The notes under the pieces are model-generated. The model was not told the origin of the DNA. It worked only from the letters and a program-made list of their open reading frames with translations, and searched no databases. Position numbers and translations under genes: made by a program. Below, one piece after another: positions 8,394-16,925 of a DNA stretch of 64,000 bases. The stretch is from JAGRCP01 sp942490705. Its GTDB lineage: Bacteria; Chloroflexota; Anaerolineae; Caldilineales; Caldilineaceae. The first letter of the stretch is position 1, and the number at the start of each line of letters is the position of its first letter. The stretch is taken from positions 434,001 to 498,000 of the forward strand of contig CALNXY010000012.1 of assembly GCA_942490705.1 (NCBI GenBank), written 5' to 3'.

Positions 8394-9782
8394 CTATGGC
8401 TGTGGTACCGAACCCGTTTTGGCTGCTCTCACACGCAATGGCGCGTGGCCAATGCCCGGCCAAATGCGCACGATGCCCAATCCGGCGCGGATCGCAATCC
8501 AGAGCGCCGTAATTGCCCATACCCAAACAAGTGCCGCGGGCGAATCCTGGTTGATCAGAAGCAGCGCCGCCCCACCGATCAGGCTGGACAGAACGACCGC
8601 GTTGCGCAGATAGCCAAAGTCGCCTGTCCCCCAGTGGACGCCGTCTGTAACAAAGGCCAGGGCGTTGAGGGGCTGAGCGAGCGCGGCGATCGGCCAGGCG
8701 CTCTGGAAGAGTCCCAGGGCCATGGCCGGTACGAGCAATTCTGCGATAATGCCTTCCCCCAAGAGCATGGCCGCGCCCAGAATGACGCCCAGGACAAGTC
8801 CCCACAGGCAGGCGACAGTGGCGACGCGACGCGCTTGCTCTACTGCACCGCCGCCGATAAAAAAGCCCACGAGACTCTGTGCCGTGATGGCCAACGCGTC
8901 CAATCCGAGCGCTGTGAAAATCCAGAACTGGCGTATGGCCTGGTGCGCGGCCCCTGACTCGGCGCTGATGCTGGTGACGACCCGTGTTGTCAAGAGAAGG
9001 TAAAGATTGAGCATGGCGGTGCGCACAAATAGGTCGCCGCCCACGCGCAAGAGCTGCCGGCTCTCGCGCAGATCCAGCTCGCGGGGGCGGGGAAAGACCC
9101 GGCGGATGACGAGTAGTCCCCAGATGACCCCCACCCATTGCGCGCCGGCACTCGCCGCGGCCACGCCGGCAATGCCGAGCGCCGGAATCGGTCCTGTCCC
9201 CATAATTAGCAGCGCATCGAGCGCAATATTGATGGCGTTGATCGTCAGGGCAATCCAGAGCGGTGTGCGCATATCCTGGATGCCGCGTAGCGCGCCAAAG
9301 ATCACCAGCAGCGCCAGCACCGCGGGTGCGCCCAATAGCCGAATCCGCATGTAGAGCGCCGCCTGGTCGGCGACACTGCCCTGGGCGCCCAACAATTGGG
9401 CCGCAGGTCGCATGAGCGGTTGACCCATGAGTAGCATAGTCGTGCCAATTGCCAACGCCATGATGAGCGCGAGATAGATCATGCGCGCAGCCCGTACCGT
9501 ATCGCTCCGGCCCACGGCTTGGGCTACCTCCGTCTGGGTGCCAATGCCCAGAAAATTGAAGACCCAGAAGATGCTCGACAGCGCCGCGGTGCCGACGCCC
9601 AGTGCGGCCAACGCCTCTGTCCCCAGGCGCGCCACAAAGGCCGTGTCTACCAGACCGGTGAGCGGTTCGGCAATTAGTGAGAAGAGCACCGGGATCGAGA
9701 GCGTCAGCATGGTGCGATGGGGGGCTCGGTTGAAGGGGTGACTGCTGACAGCTTGGGGCGATGATGACATGGGACAGATCAT
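8394..9782 (-). CDS. MATE-family multidrug/Na+ or H+ antiporter
   Basis: About twelve hydrophobic helices over 462 residues, arranged as two related halves, identify a MATE (DinF-like branch) efflux transporter. Diagnostic segments are SIPVLFSLIAEPLTGLVDTAFVARLG near the N-terminus, ALRGIQDMRTPLWIALTINAINIALD in the middle and ITAQSLVGFFIGGG in the second half. It would export organic cations or metabolites across the cytoplasmic membrane. There is no clear Shine-Dalgarno before ATG 9782 or the ATG at 9770. A longer overlapping ORF on this strand is a shadow. It stands alone between two terminators. Confidence 0.9.
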   Translation of the reverse strand: MICPMSSSPQAVSSHPFNRAPHRTMLTLSIPVLFSLIAEPLTGLVDTAFVARLGTEALAALGVGTAALSSIFWVFNFLGIGTQTEVAQAVGRSDTVRAARMIYLALIMALAIGTTMLLMGQPLMRPAAQLLGAQGSVADQAALYMRIRLLGAPAVLALLVIFGALRGIQDMRTPLWIALTINAINIALDALLIMGTGPIPALGIAGVAAASAGAQWVGVIWGLLVIRRVFPRPRELDLRESRQLLRVGGDLFVRTAMLNLYLLLTTRVVTSISAESGAAHQAIRQFWIFTALGLDALAITAQSLVGFFIGGGAVEQARRVATVACLWGLVLGVILGAAMLLGEGIIAELLVPAMALGLFQSAWPIAALAQPLNALAFVTDGVHWGTGDFGYLRNAVVLSSLIGGAALLLINQDSPAALVWVWAITALWIAIRAGLGIVRIWPGIGHAPLRVRAAKTGSVPQP

Positions 9783-9803
9783 TTCTGGCCGGGTGAAGCG
9801 GCT

Positions 9804-9852
9804 GCAAAGAAAAAACGACGCTGCCCGGTAGCGTTACCGGTACAGCGTCGTT
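9804..9852 (-). terminator. Terminator of the four-helix membrane protein gene
   Basis: A hairpin with arms AACGACGCTG (9814-9823) and CAGCGTCGTT (9843-9852), with a further inner CCGGTA/TACCGG pairing, is followed on the minus strand by TTTTTTCTTT. Confidence 0.85.
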
Positions 9853-9889
9853 GGACTTTACCCTTGTCCAGCGGCGTCAGCCGCCGAGC

Positions 9890-10291
9890 CTAGCCTTGGC
9901 CGAACGCAGCCCGGGTGCTGGGCAGCAGGCCGAAGATCAGCGCCAGACCGTTGGCGGCCAGCGCCAGCCACATGGAGGTGATCGGCGTGCCGGCCAGGAG
10001 ACCCATGCCGAGGAAGATCAAGTTGACCACAGCGATCACAACGGCAAAGAGCCAGCCCTGGGCATCAAGCGCCCAGATACGAGCCGCGGCCCAGAACCAG
10101 ATCGCAGCGACGATGCCGGAGAGCAGGGCGCTGAACCAGCTGCGATAGACAAACGAGTATTCGCCAAGCGCTGTCGTGATGTTCACGGGCAAGATGCCCA
10201 GGTAACGTAGCGTATCGATAACGGCCACGATGCCGGCGATGCCGGCCAAAATGGCGAGCAGGGTGATCCAAATGGTGCGTTGACCTGTCAT
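9890..10291 (-). CDS. Small four-helix membrane protein of unknown function
   Basis: From the ATG at 10291 (GAGGAG upstream) the product is 133 residues with four predicted transmembrane helices: IWITLLAILAGIAGIVAVI, WFSALLSGIVAAIWFWAAARIW, LFAVVIAVVNLIFLGMGLLAG and MWLALAANGLALIFGLL. An alternative TTG start at 10339 lacks support. It has no recognisable catalytic motif; similar short hydrophobic proteins are common in Chloroflexota. It is transcribed alone and ends at a clear terminator. Confidence 0.7.
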   Translation of the reverse strand: MTGQRTIWITLLAILAGIAGIVAVIDTLRYLGILPVNITTALGEYSFVYRSWFSALLSGIVAAIWFWAAARIWALDAQGWLFAVVIAVVNLIFLGMGLLAGTPITSMWLALAANGLALIFGLLPSTRAAFGQG

Positions 10292-10442
10292 GACATAACT
10301 CCTCGATGGTTTGTAAAAATAAGTGAAGACTCGGTTCAATTCGATTGGTTTATGAAACCGAGGGACCAGTGGCAGCGCTGTCGGCCGCCAGCCATACAGT
10401 ATACTTCAGCGCGCCACAGTGTGCAATTGGACGAGGCTTTTC

Positions 10443-10612
10443 GGGTGTATTTCACGCTGGGGGCAAGATTGTGCTCACGTTCTCCTCACCCTGCTCCGTC
10501 ACCTCGACGGTGACTTCGCGTCCCTCTCCGCCCGGCGGAGAGGGACAGGACGAGCCCCCGCCGGGGCGAGTCCAGGGTGAGGCCACCGCTGCCTCCAGCG
10601 TGAAATGCACCC
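10443..10612. mobile_element. 170-bp MITE with 18-bp terminal inverted repeats and 9-bp target duplication
   Basis: The ends GGGTGTATTTCACGCTGG (10443-10460) and the complement of 10595-10612 match at 17 of 18 positions. The element is flanked on both sides by the identical 9-mer AGGCTTTTC (10434-10442 and 10613-10621), as left by transposition. Inside are nested palindromes: CCTCACCCTG/CAGGGTGAGG (10484-10493 with 10573-10582), GTCACC/GGTGAC near 10498-10514, and a hairpin CCCTCTCCGCC/CGGCGGAGAGGG-type around 10522-10545. There is no coding capacity, so it must have been moved in trans. The right-hand target copy includes the last base of the pyruvate kinase stop codon. Confidence 0.85.
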
Positions 10613-10620
10613 AGGCTTTT

Positions 10621-12072
10621 CTAGCGCACCGACTCAGGCAGATCGATGATGTCGATCCGTCGTGAATCGGTGACGCCAAGCGTGCCCGGTCCCTCGACCA
10701 ACAGCACGGTCGTTCCCGGCACCATGTTGGCCTCCATCCAGCTCAACACGTAGTCGCGCCAGTGGGTCGGATCCTGCGGTAAGTGCGTTTCGGCGATGGT
10801 TAGTGAATAGACGCCGTACGTGAAGACCAAACGCCGGCACGTGCGCTGATCGCGCGTGATGGCGACGACCCAGATGGGCAGGCGATAGCGGGCAATGCGC
10901 CGCGCGGTTTCGCCGCTGAACGAAGGTACGAAAACGATCGAGACGTCCATGCCTTCGGCCAGACGATAGACGCTGAAGCCAAAGCGGCTGTTGGGGTCGA
11001 CGCCGTCATGTTGCGTCTCGGTGAGGAGCGAATAACCCAGGCCGAAGCGGCCGGCGTTGGCTGTTTCGGTAGCGTGGGCAATGCTGGCCATGACGCTCAC
11101 CGTCTCGACCGGATGCGCGCCGATGGCCGTCTCCCCCGAGAGCATGACGCAGTCGGTTCCGTCCAGGATGGCGTTGGCGACGTCGGTCACTTCCGCCCGG
11201 GTGGGTCGGCGATATTGCGTCATGGATTCGAGCATCTGGGTCGCAGTGATGACCGGCTTGGCCACCCGGTTGGCCTGCTCGATGAGGCGCTTCTGCACCG
11301 TCGGGATCTCCTCGATGGGCGTTTCCACCCCCAGATCACCCCGAGCCACCATAATGCCGTCGCAAACCTCCAAGATGCGGTCGATGTGCACCAGCGCGCC
11401 CGCGCGTTCGATCTTGGCCAGGATCATGGGATCATAGCCCAACTCAGCAGCTGCCGCGCGCACGGCCAGGATGTCGTGTTCATCCTGGACAAAAGACTGG
11501 CTGACTGCATCCAGCTCCTCTGCGGCTGCAAAGGCCAGAAATGTCCGATCCTGTTCCGTGAAGGCCGTAATGCCGAGGTCGATGCCGGGGAAATTGACGC
11601 CTTTGTGGGAGCGCAACTCGCCGCCGACCTCGACGGTGCAATGAACCGCATCGTCCTCGACCTCGTCCACGATGAGTTGAATGTAGCCGTCGTTGATGTA
11701 GATACTGTCGCCTGGCTTGACAACGCCCGGCAGCTCATCGAAATCCATGGAGACCCGTTGAGCGTTGCCGAGAATTTCTGCCGTTTGCAGCGTAAAGGAC
11801 TGTCCGGAGACTAGCTCGATAGGCTCGGTCTCCAGGTTGCCAATCCGCATCTTTGGGCCGGGCAGATCGCCGAAGATGGCTACGGGCCGGCCCACATTGG
11901 CTGACGCCGCACGCACGTTGGCAATGGTCTGACGGTGATCTTCGACCGAACCGTGCGCGAAGTTGACGCGCGCCACATTCATGCCAGCGTGCATCATCTC
12001 GACGAGTGTCGCCACGTCGTTTGACGCCGGCCCGATCGTACAGACAATCTTGGTCTTCTTAAAGCTCAACAT
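10621..12072 (-). CDS. pyk: Pyruvate kinase
   Basis: The 483-residue protein converts phosphoenolpyruvate and ADP to pyruvate and ATP in the last step of glycolysis. Recognised motifs are the N-terminal KTKIVCTIGPAS, MNVARVNFAHGS, the substrate-loop DLPGPKMRIG, the active-site signature ILAKIERAGALVHIDRIL, MVARGDLGVE, ITATQMLESM and DCVMLSGETAIG. The C-terminal effector domain is present (about 365-475) and ends with the GTTVLLVEGPGTLG-type turn. Length is normal for the family. Its stop codon TAG overlaps the target duplication of the adjacent MITE, so insertion left the product intact but may have displaced the original terminator. Confidence 0.97.
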   Translation of the reverse strand: MLSFKKTKIVCTIGPASNDVATLVEMMHAGMNVARVNFAHGSVEDHRQTIANVRAASANVGRPVAIFGDLPGPKMRIGNLETEPIELVSGQSFTLQTAEILGNAQRVSMDFDELPGVVKPGDSIYINDGYIQLIVDEVEDDAVHCTVEVGGELRSHKGVNFPGIDLGITAFTEQDRTFLAFAAAEELDAVSQSFVQDEHDILAVRAAAAELGYDPMILAKIERAGALVHIDRILEVCDGIMVARGDLGVETPIEEIPTVQKRLIEQANRVAKPVITATQMLESMTQYRRPTRAEVTDVANAILDGTDCVMLSGETAIGAHPVETVSVMASIAHATETANAGRFGLGYSLLTETQHDGVDPNSRFGFSVYRLAEGMDVSIVFVPSFSGETARRIARYRLPIWVVAITRDQRTCRRLVFTYGVYSLTIAETHLPQDPTHWRDYVLSWMEANMVPGTTVLLVEGPGTLGVTDSRRIDIIDLPESVR

Positions 12073-12132
12073 ATCGCTGTCGCCTTGTGACTGGATCGTG
12101 ATTGGCGTTCGACAAACCTGCTATCTGCCGAC

Positions 12133-12164
12133 GTACTTCAGCACTTATGTACTTCAGCATTTAG
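12133..12164. repeat. Two tandem 16-bp near-identical repeats
   Basis: The unit GTACTTCAGCAYTTAK occurs at 12133-12148 and 12149-12164, followed by a partial GTACT. It spans the stop codon of the ABC exporter gene and its 3' flank. Function unknown. Confidence 0.6.
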
Positions 12165-14047
12165 GTACTGACAAAATCGGCTCCTCCGGTGGCCATGTCG
12201 CCGGGGGCTTTGCCCTTGAACTGACTCATGAAGAGCGTGTAGTAGAAACCCTCCTTCTCCATGAGCTCGTCGTGGCTGCCCTGCTCAACAATCTCGCCGC
12301 CATTAACGACTAGGATTTTGTGGGCCGGGCGGATTGTGCTGAGGCGGTGCGCAATGACAAAGCTCGTCCGTCCTTGCATGAGTCGCTGAAGCCCTTCCTG
12401 GATGAGCTTCTCCGTGCGCGTGTCAACGTTGCTCGTTGCCTCGTCCAACACAAGCATTTTGGGATTGGCGACCATGGCACGGGCAATGGTAAGCATTTGG
12501 CGTTGGCCCTGGCTCAAATTGGCCCCGCGCTCCGTCAGCATTGTCTCATAGCCCTGGGGCAAATTCATGATGAATTCGTGGGCATTGGCCTCCTTAGCGG
12601 CCTCGATTACCTCTTCTTCAGTGGCATCGGCCCGGGCATAGAGCAGATTGTTCATTACCGTGTCGGAGAAAAGGAAAGCTTCCTGTAGCACCACGCCGAC
12701 CTGCTGGCGCAAGCTCGCCTGGGTTAGCTGACTGATGTCTTGGTCATCGATCGAGACGGTGCCACTGTCAATATCATAGTAGCGAGTGAGGATGTTGATG
12801 ATCGTGCTTTTGCCCGCCCCGGTCGGTCCACATATGCCGACCATTTGGCCGGGCTCTGCCTCGAAGCTGTTGTGTTTGAGTATCTTGCGCCCGGGCACAT
12901 AGCTGAAGTCGACATCGTCAAAGACGACGTGGCCGCCCTCAAAGTCAAAGTCGGTTGCGTCGGGTGCATCGACTACCGTGGGCTGCTCGTCGATGATGTT
13001 GAAGACACGTCGCCCGCCGGCCACGGCGTTGAGCGTTGTGCTCATGAGGTTGGCGATGTCGGAGAGGGGTGAGGCCAGCAGGCTGGAGTAACTCATGAAT
13101 GCAATGACCGTACCCAGCAATACGTCACCGTTGATGACCATCAGGCCGCCTGCGATGAGCACAAGGGTGATCTGTGTCATCGTCAGCGCCTGGGTGATGG
13201 GGAAATTAAGCAGCGACGTGAAGAAGGCTTTGCTGGCCGTTTCGTACACTTCGCCGGCGCCCATCTCGTTGACCTCAGATGCCCACTCGTGGCGCCGATT
13301 GCCGATGATGACCTTGGCGCCGGCGATGGTCTCTTCCTGGAAACCGCTTAGCTGACCGACATCTTCCTGCAGCTTGGCAAAAGCCGGCGAGGAGATCCGC
13401 TCGACGATAGCGGTCAAGATCAGCATGATCGGCACGATGATCAGCGCGACCAGGGCCAACCGCCACTCGATCAGAAACATGACGATGACGATCATTACGA
13501 TTTGAAAGAGCGCACGGATAATCTGCGCAACCGCGTTTTCATAGAAGAGCGCAATTGTTTCCGTGTCGTTGGTTACCCGGCTCATCAATTGTCCCAGGGG
13601 CTGACGGTCAAAAAAGCTGAGGGAGAGTGCCTGCATGTGATTGAACAGATCGGTCTGCAGCCGGTAGAGTCCGGTCGTGGCCAGACGGGCGAAGACCCGC
13701 TCCGCCATCAGGCTGAGAATCATATACGCGGCGCCGGCGATCAGCGCAAAGAAGATCCATGTGCGTAGTCCAGCCAGCGTGCCGTCCGGGCTGCTGATTA
13801 CGTCGATGGCCCGGCCGGTGAAGAAGGGCAATGCAATCAGGCCGACGATGCCACCCAGTCGTAACAGCATGGCGCGCCAGAAGTCTTCGCGACTGTCGCC
13901 GTCGATCATGTAGCCGAGCAGACGCTGCACAACGTCCCAGGTGTCATCCTTGCGGTCAATGGCAGGCGTCAGCGCACGCGCCGTTCCTTCTTCCGTCAGA
14001 TGTTCCGCCTGCTTCGTGGTTGTCGATTCTGCTGTTGCAACGGTCAT
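12161..14047 (-). CDS. ABC exporter half-transporter, consensus-site subunit
   Basis: The 628 residues comprise an N-terminal six-helix exporter domain (about 50-360) and an ATPase domain (about 380-610). Motifs are Walker A GPTGAGKST, Walker B LVLDEATSNVD with the catalytic glutamate, switch histidine in FVIAHRLSTI, and an unusual signature LSQGQRQ where LSGGQ is expected. The neighbouring 14044-15822 gene encodes the complementary half, and the two overlap by 4 nt (ATGA). This pairing is diagnostic of heterodimeric exporters of the TM287/288 or LmrCD type, which extrude drugs or lipids. This subunit supplies the catalytically competent Walker A/B. Confidence 0.92.
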   Translation of the reverse strand: MTVATAESTTTKQAEHLTEEGTARALTPAIDRKDDTWDVVQRLLGYMIDGDSREDFWRAMLLRLGGIVGLIALPFFTGRAIDVISSPDGTLAGLRTWIFFALIAGAAYMILSLMAERVFARLATTGLYRLQTDLFNHMQALSLSFFDRQPLGQLMSRVTNDTETIALFYENAVAQIIRALFQIVMIVIVMFLIEWRLALVALIIVPIMLILTAIVERISSPAFAKLQEDVGQLSGFQEETIAGAKVIIGNRRHEWASEVNEMGAGEVYETASKAFFTSLLNFPITQALTMTQITLVLIAGGLMVINGDVLLGTVIAFMSYSSLLASPLSDIANLMSTTLNAVAGGRRVFNIIDEQPTVVDAPDATDFDFEGGHVVFDDVDFSYVPGRKILKHNSFEAEPGQMVGICGPTGAGKSTIINILTRYYDIDSGTVSIDDQDISQLTQASLRQQVGVVLQEAFLFSDTVMNNLLYARADATEEEVIEAAKEANAHEFIMNLPQGYETMLTERGANLSQGQRQMLTIARAMVANPKMLVLDEATSNVDTRTEKLIQEGLQRLMQGRTSFVIAHRLSTIRPAHKILVVNGGEIVEQGSHDELMEKEGFYYTLFMSQFKGKAPGDMATGGADFVST

Positions 14048-15822
14048 GCTGCCACCTCCCCATTTGCCGTGATGCCGCTGCCAAGTTGCGACTCGTAGAT
14101 CTCTTGGTAGAGCGTGCTGCTCTCCATCAGTTCTTCGTGCGTGCCCGTGGCGACGATCCGGCCATTTTCCATCAGAACGATCTTGTCCAAATCGATAACG
14201 GCGCTAATGCGCTGGGCCACGTAAATGGTCGTCACGTCTTCAAGAAACTGGGGAATCGCGTCCTGTACGCGGCTCTCTGTGGCCACGTCGAGAGCACTGG
14301 TACTGTCATCGAGGATGAGCACGCGCGGTTTGGGCGTTAACGTTCGGTTGATGCCCAGGCGCTGGCGCTGACCGCCGGAGAAGTTATAGCCGCGCCGCGC
14401 AACGGGCGCATCCCATTGTTCCGGTAGATTGGTCACAAAGCCATAGGCGTCAGCAGCCTTGGCCGCATCGATCATCACCTCGTCGTCCGCCTCGGGAGCG
14501 CCGAATTTGAGGTTGAAGCGCACGTCGCCCTGAAAGAGCAGCGCTTCCTGAAGGGCGATGCCAACGATATGGCGCAGGTCGTTTAGCTCATAATCGCGCA
14601 CGTCTGTGCCATCGATCGTAATGCGACCCTGGGTCACGTCATAGAAGCGGGGAATCAAATTGACCAGCGCAGACTTGCCAGCGCCGGTGGCGCCAAGAAT
14701 ACCGATGCGTTCGCCGGCATTGACCGTCAAATTGATATCCTTAAGCGCCGGCGGGTCCAATTCTCCGTCTGGCCGCCGGAACGCAAAGGAGACATTGTCG
14801 AAGACGACCTGCCCCTTGATCGATTCTGGCTCGGCTGCCTGCGCGTCGGCCTGATTGGCAATGGCCGGCTCGGCATCCATTACTTCAAAGACCCGTTCGG
14901 CTGAGGTTGCGCCGCGCAGGATGAAAGGAATGACGATGGCCATGATCGCCAGCGGCATGACCACCAGGCTTAGATACTGGGTGAAGGTGACGACCTCACC
15001 GACATTGAGGCCCGTGCCTCTTAGCACCTGCTCGCCGCCAATCCATAGCGAACAGGCAATGGCAATCTGGGCAATGCCCGTTAGCAGCGGGTTGAGCATT
15101 GCGACCCGAAAGGCTGCTTCATAGGCCGGCTGGCGCATGGCCTCAGCTCGCCCGGCGAAGCGCTCTTTTTCCAGCTCTTCGCGCACGAAGGCTTTCACCA
15201 CGCGGATGCCGGCCAGATTTTCTTGGAGCCGATTGTTGACGTCGTCCAGGCGCTTTTGACGTTCGTTGTACGCGCGATCGATCTTGGGAACAAGCCACGC
15301 CATGATGCCCAAAACCACGGCCACGACCACAACGAGAATCCAAACCAAATCAGGTGTGTTGATGACAGTCAGAATAAAGGCAACCAGGACCATAAAGGGC
15401 GCATAGAGCAAGAGGATGACCGAATAGAGCACGGCGTTGGCAATATTGTTGACATCCGCGTTGAGGCGCACCATCAAATTGCCGGTGCGGAACTGGTCGA
15501 AGTTCTCAAAAGAAAAGGTCTGAATCTTATTGTACAGTTCCCGGCGCACAATGAATGCGGTGCCCTGGGCGAAAAACACGGCAAAATAGGCCGTCCCGGC
15601 CAAACAAAGGCCGGAAATCATGGCCAGTACCATCATCCAGATACCGGTCTGAACGATTACTTCCGTATTGCCAACGGCAATGCCCTCATCAATCACCTTC
15701 TGAATCTGGGTCACGAGCATAATGGTTGTCGTGGCCGAAATTAGGAGAAGAATCTGAGAAATGAGCAGTCTCAGCCGATATCCTTTGTAGATGACGGCCA
15801 AGCGGCGAAATGTTGAAAACAT
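14044..15822 (-). CDS. ABC exporter half-transporter, degenerate-site subunit
   Basis: The preferred start is ATG 15822 (MFSTFRRLAVIYKGYRLRLL), which matches where exporter halves normally begin; an in-frame ATG at 15885 adds 21 atypical residues. It has a six-helix domain followed by an ATPase with Walker A GATGAGKSA, signature FSGGQRQRLG, Walker B VLILDDSTSALD with Asp in place of the catalytic Glu, and Gln replacing the switch His (IYVAQRISAV). These changes mark the degenerate nucleotide site of an asymmetric heterodimer, complementary to the changes in the overlapping partner gene. It is transcribed first in the two-gene operon. Confidence 0.92.
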   Translation of the reverse strand: MFSTFRRLAVIYKGYRLRLLISQILLLISATTTIMLVTQIQKVIDEGIAVGNTEVIVQTGIWMMVLAMISGLCLAGTAYFAVFFAQGTAFIVRRELYNKIQTFSFENFDQFRTGNLMVRLNADVNNIANAVLYSVILLLYAPFMVLVAFILTVINTPDLVWILVVVVAVVLGIMAWLVPKIDRAYNERQKRLDDVNNRLQENLAGIRVVKAFVREELEKERFAGRAEAMRQPAYEAAFRVAMLNPLLTGIAQIAIACSLWIGGEQVLRGTGLNVGEVVTFTQYLSLVVMPLAIMAIVIPFILRGATSAERVFEVMDAEPAIANQADAQAAEPESIKGQVVFDNVSFAFRRPDGELDPPALKDINLTVNAGERIGILGATGAGKSALVNLIPRFYDVTQGRITIDGTDVRDYELNDLRHIVGIALQEALLFQGDVRFNLKFGAPEADDEVMIDAAKAADAYGFVTNLPEQWDAPVARRGYNFSGGQRQRLGINRTLTPKPRVLILDDSTSALDVATESRVQDAIPQFLEDVTTIYVAQRISAVIDLDKIVLMENGRIVATGTHEELMESSTLYQEIYESQLGSGITANGEVAA

Positions 15823-15982
15823 AAGTGACCAAATGTTCCTTTTCGGTATGCGGAGTGGAAGCGGGGCGACAACTGTTAGGAGCATTTTAGCTGAGTTGTA
15901 ACCGATACGAAAATAAAACCTCGTCGTCTAGAGCCGCACGTCCGCAAATCAGCGTCTGAATAGATTTTCCGTAGCGGTCTAC

Positions 15983-16011
15983 TTGACATCTATGACGCGC
16001 TGCGTTACAAT
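15983..16011 (+). promoter_or_regulatory. Consensus sigma-70-type promoter of the phasin-like gene
   Basis: TTGACA (15983-15988) and TACAAT (16006-16011) are separated by exactly 17 bp. The spacer and the region just downstream contain an imperfect direct repeat, ATGACGCGCTGCGTTA and TTGACGCGTTGCGTTA (15991 and 16015, 24 bp apart), which could bind a regulator. It implies a leader of about 175 nt. Confidence 0.8.
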
Positions 16012-16149
16012 GGTCTTGACGCGTTGCGTTATTGTCAGTCGCCTGAGACTCTCGGACGGGTGAAGCGGGCGCAGCGCCTATACATGCAAACTTGGCGCAG
16101 AAGCGGATGATTGGAAGACTGCGCCACAGCGATTAACCGCAGATAGACG

Positions 16150-16168
16150 GCTGATTGTTACAATCAGC
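16150..16168. promoter_or_regulatory. 19-bp palindrome before the ribosome binding site
   Basis: GCTGATTGT-T-ACAATCAGC is a perfect inverted repeat with one central base. It ends 13 nt before AAGGAG of the phasin-like gene, so it could be an operator or an mRNA hairpin controlling translation. Confidence 0.55.
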
Positions 16169-16194
16169 TACTTGTCACACTAAGGAGTCAATTG

Positions 16195-16842
16195 ATGAGC
16201 AATACCATGGATCTTTCGCAGCTTAATTTACGACCTGTCCAGGAATATCTGGGAGATCTTCGGAAGCAGGTGAGTAATTTGAACGAGACCACACAGGAAA
16301 CCGTGCGCAGCGGCGTGTCCGGCACCGTCCATTTCGGTCAGCGCATAGCCCGAACGGGGATTGGTTTTGGCGCCCTGGCTTATGACCAAGCTTCCAACTC
16401 GTTCGCTTCCGGCATCGAATTTGTCGAGAAGGCAGAGAAGAAGGGCGAGGAGTTGGAGCAGACGCTTACCGCCCAACTGGGCGACCGCGTCCACCAGCTT
16501 GAGGAGCAGGCCGGTGTGGAGTTGCGCCGTGTCAGCACGCAGCTCAAGGCAAACCCGGCTGTGACGAACAGCAAGAAAGTCAACGCTCAGCTGGACCGCG
16601 TCCTGGCGGTCATCATGCCAAAGAGCGGCAGTGAAAACGGTGCAAGCACCGGCGACAATGGTCAGAGCATGGACCCCGCGGCCTACGATGCAATGACCGT
16701 TGCGGAGTTGAAGGCGCTCCTGATGGGGATGAGCGTGGAAGAGATGGTGCAAATGCGGGCCTATGAAAGCGAACACAAGGGCCGTGTGACGCTGTTACAG
16801 GCCATCGATGCTGAAATCAAGGCACGATTGGCTGTGGAATAG
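16195..16842 (+). CDS. Phasin-like coiled-coil protein with C-terminal helical motif
   Basis: The start is ATG 16195 (AAGGAG 7 nt upstream) rather than the TTG at 16192. The 215-residue soluble protein has a long helical region (about 10-125) rich in Gln, Glu and Lys, with a central hydrophobic GIGFGALAYDQASNSFASGIEFV. This recalls phasins and other granule- or membrane-surface proteins. The C-terminal 50 residues, YDAMTVAELKALLMGMSVEEMVQMRAYESEHKGR (given here in part), form a helix-turn-helix-like motif that recurs at the C-terminus of phasin-like and DUF8129-type proteins. The function is inferred only. The strong promoter and 20-bp terminator stem suggest a highly expressed monocistronic gene. 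Confidence 0.65.
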   Translation: MSNTMDLSQLNLRPVQEYLGDLRKQVSNLNETTQETVRSGVSGTVHFGQRIARTGIGFGALAYDQASNSFASGIEFVEKAEKKGEELEQTLTAQLGDRVHQLEEQAGVELRRVSTQLKANPAVTNSKKVNAQLDRVLAVIMPKSGSENGASTGDNGQSMDPAAYDAMTVAELKALLMGMSVEEMVQMRAYESEHKGRVTLLQAIDAEIKARLAVE

Positions 16843-16860
16843 TAACGCTTGCGTTATAAG

Positions 16861-16904
16861 AAAAAGGGGGAAGCTGGCCGACTCGGCCAGCTTCCCCCTT
16901 TTTG
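16861..16904 (+). terminator. Strong rho-independent terminator
   Basis: A perfect 20-bp stem (16861-16880 with 16884-16903) and a 3-nt loop end in a T-run. The A-run on the other side makes it bidirectional, so it also serves the convergent LysM gene. Confidence 0.95.
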
Positions 16905-16925
16905 TTTTCGCCGGATTGGCGGCGC

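Noticed and set aside
8323..9807. 494-codon ORF overlapping the MATE gene on the same strand
   Set aside because: Its composition is arginine/histidine/glycine-rich with no domain, while the other frame encodes a clear MATE transporter.
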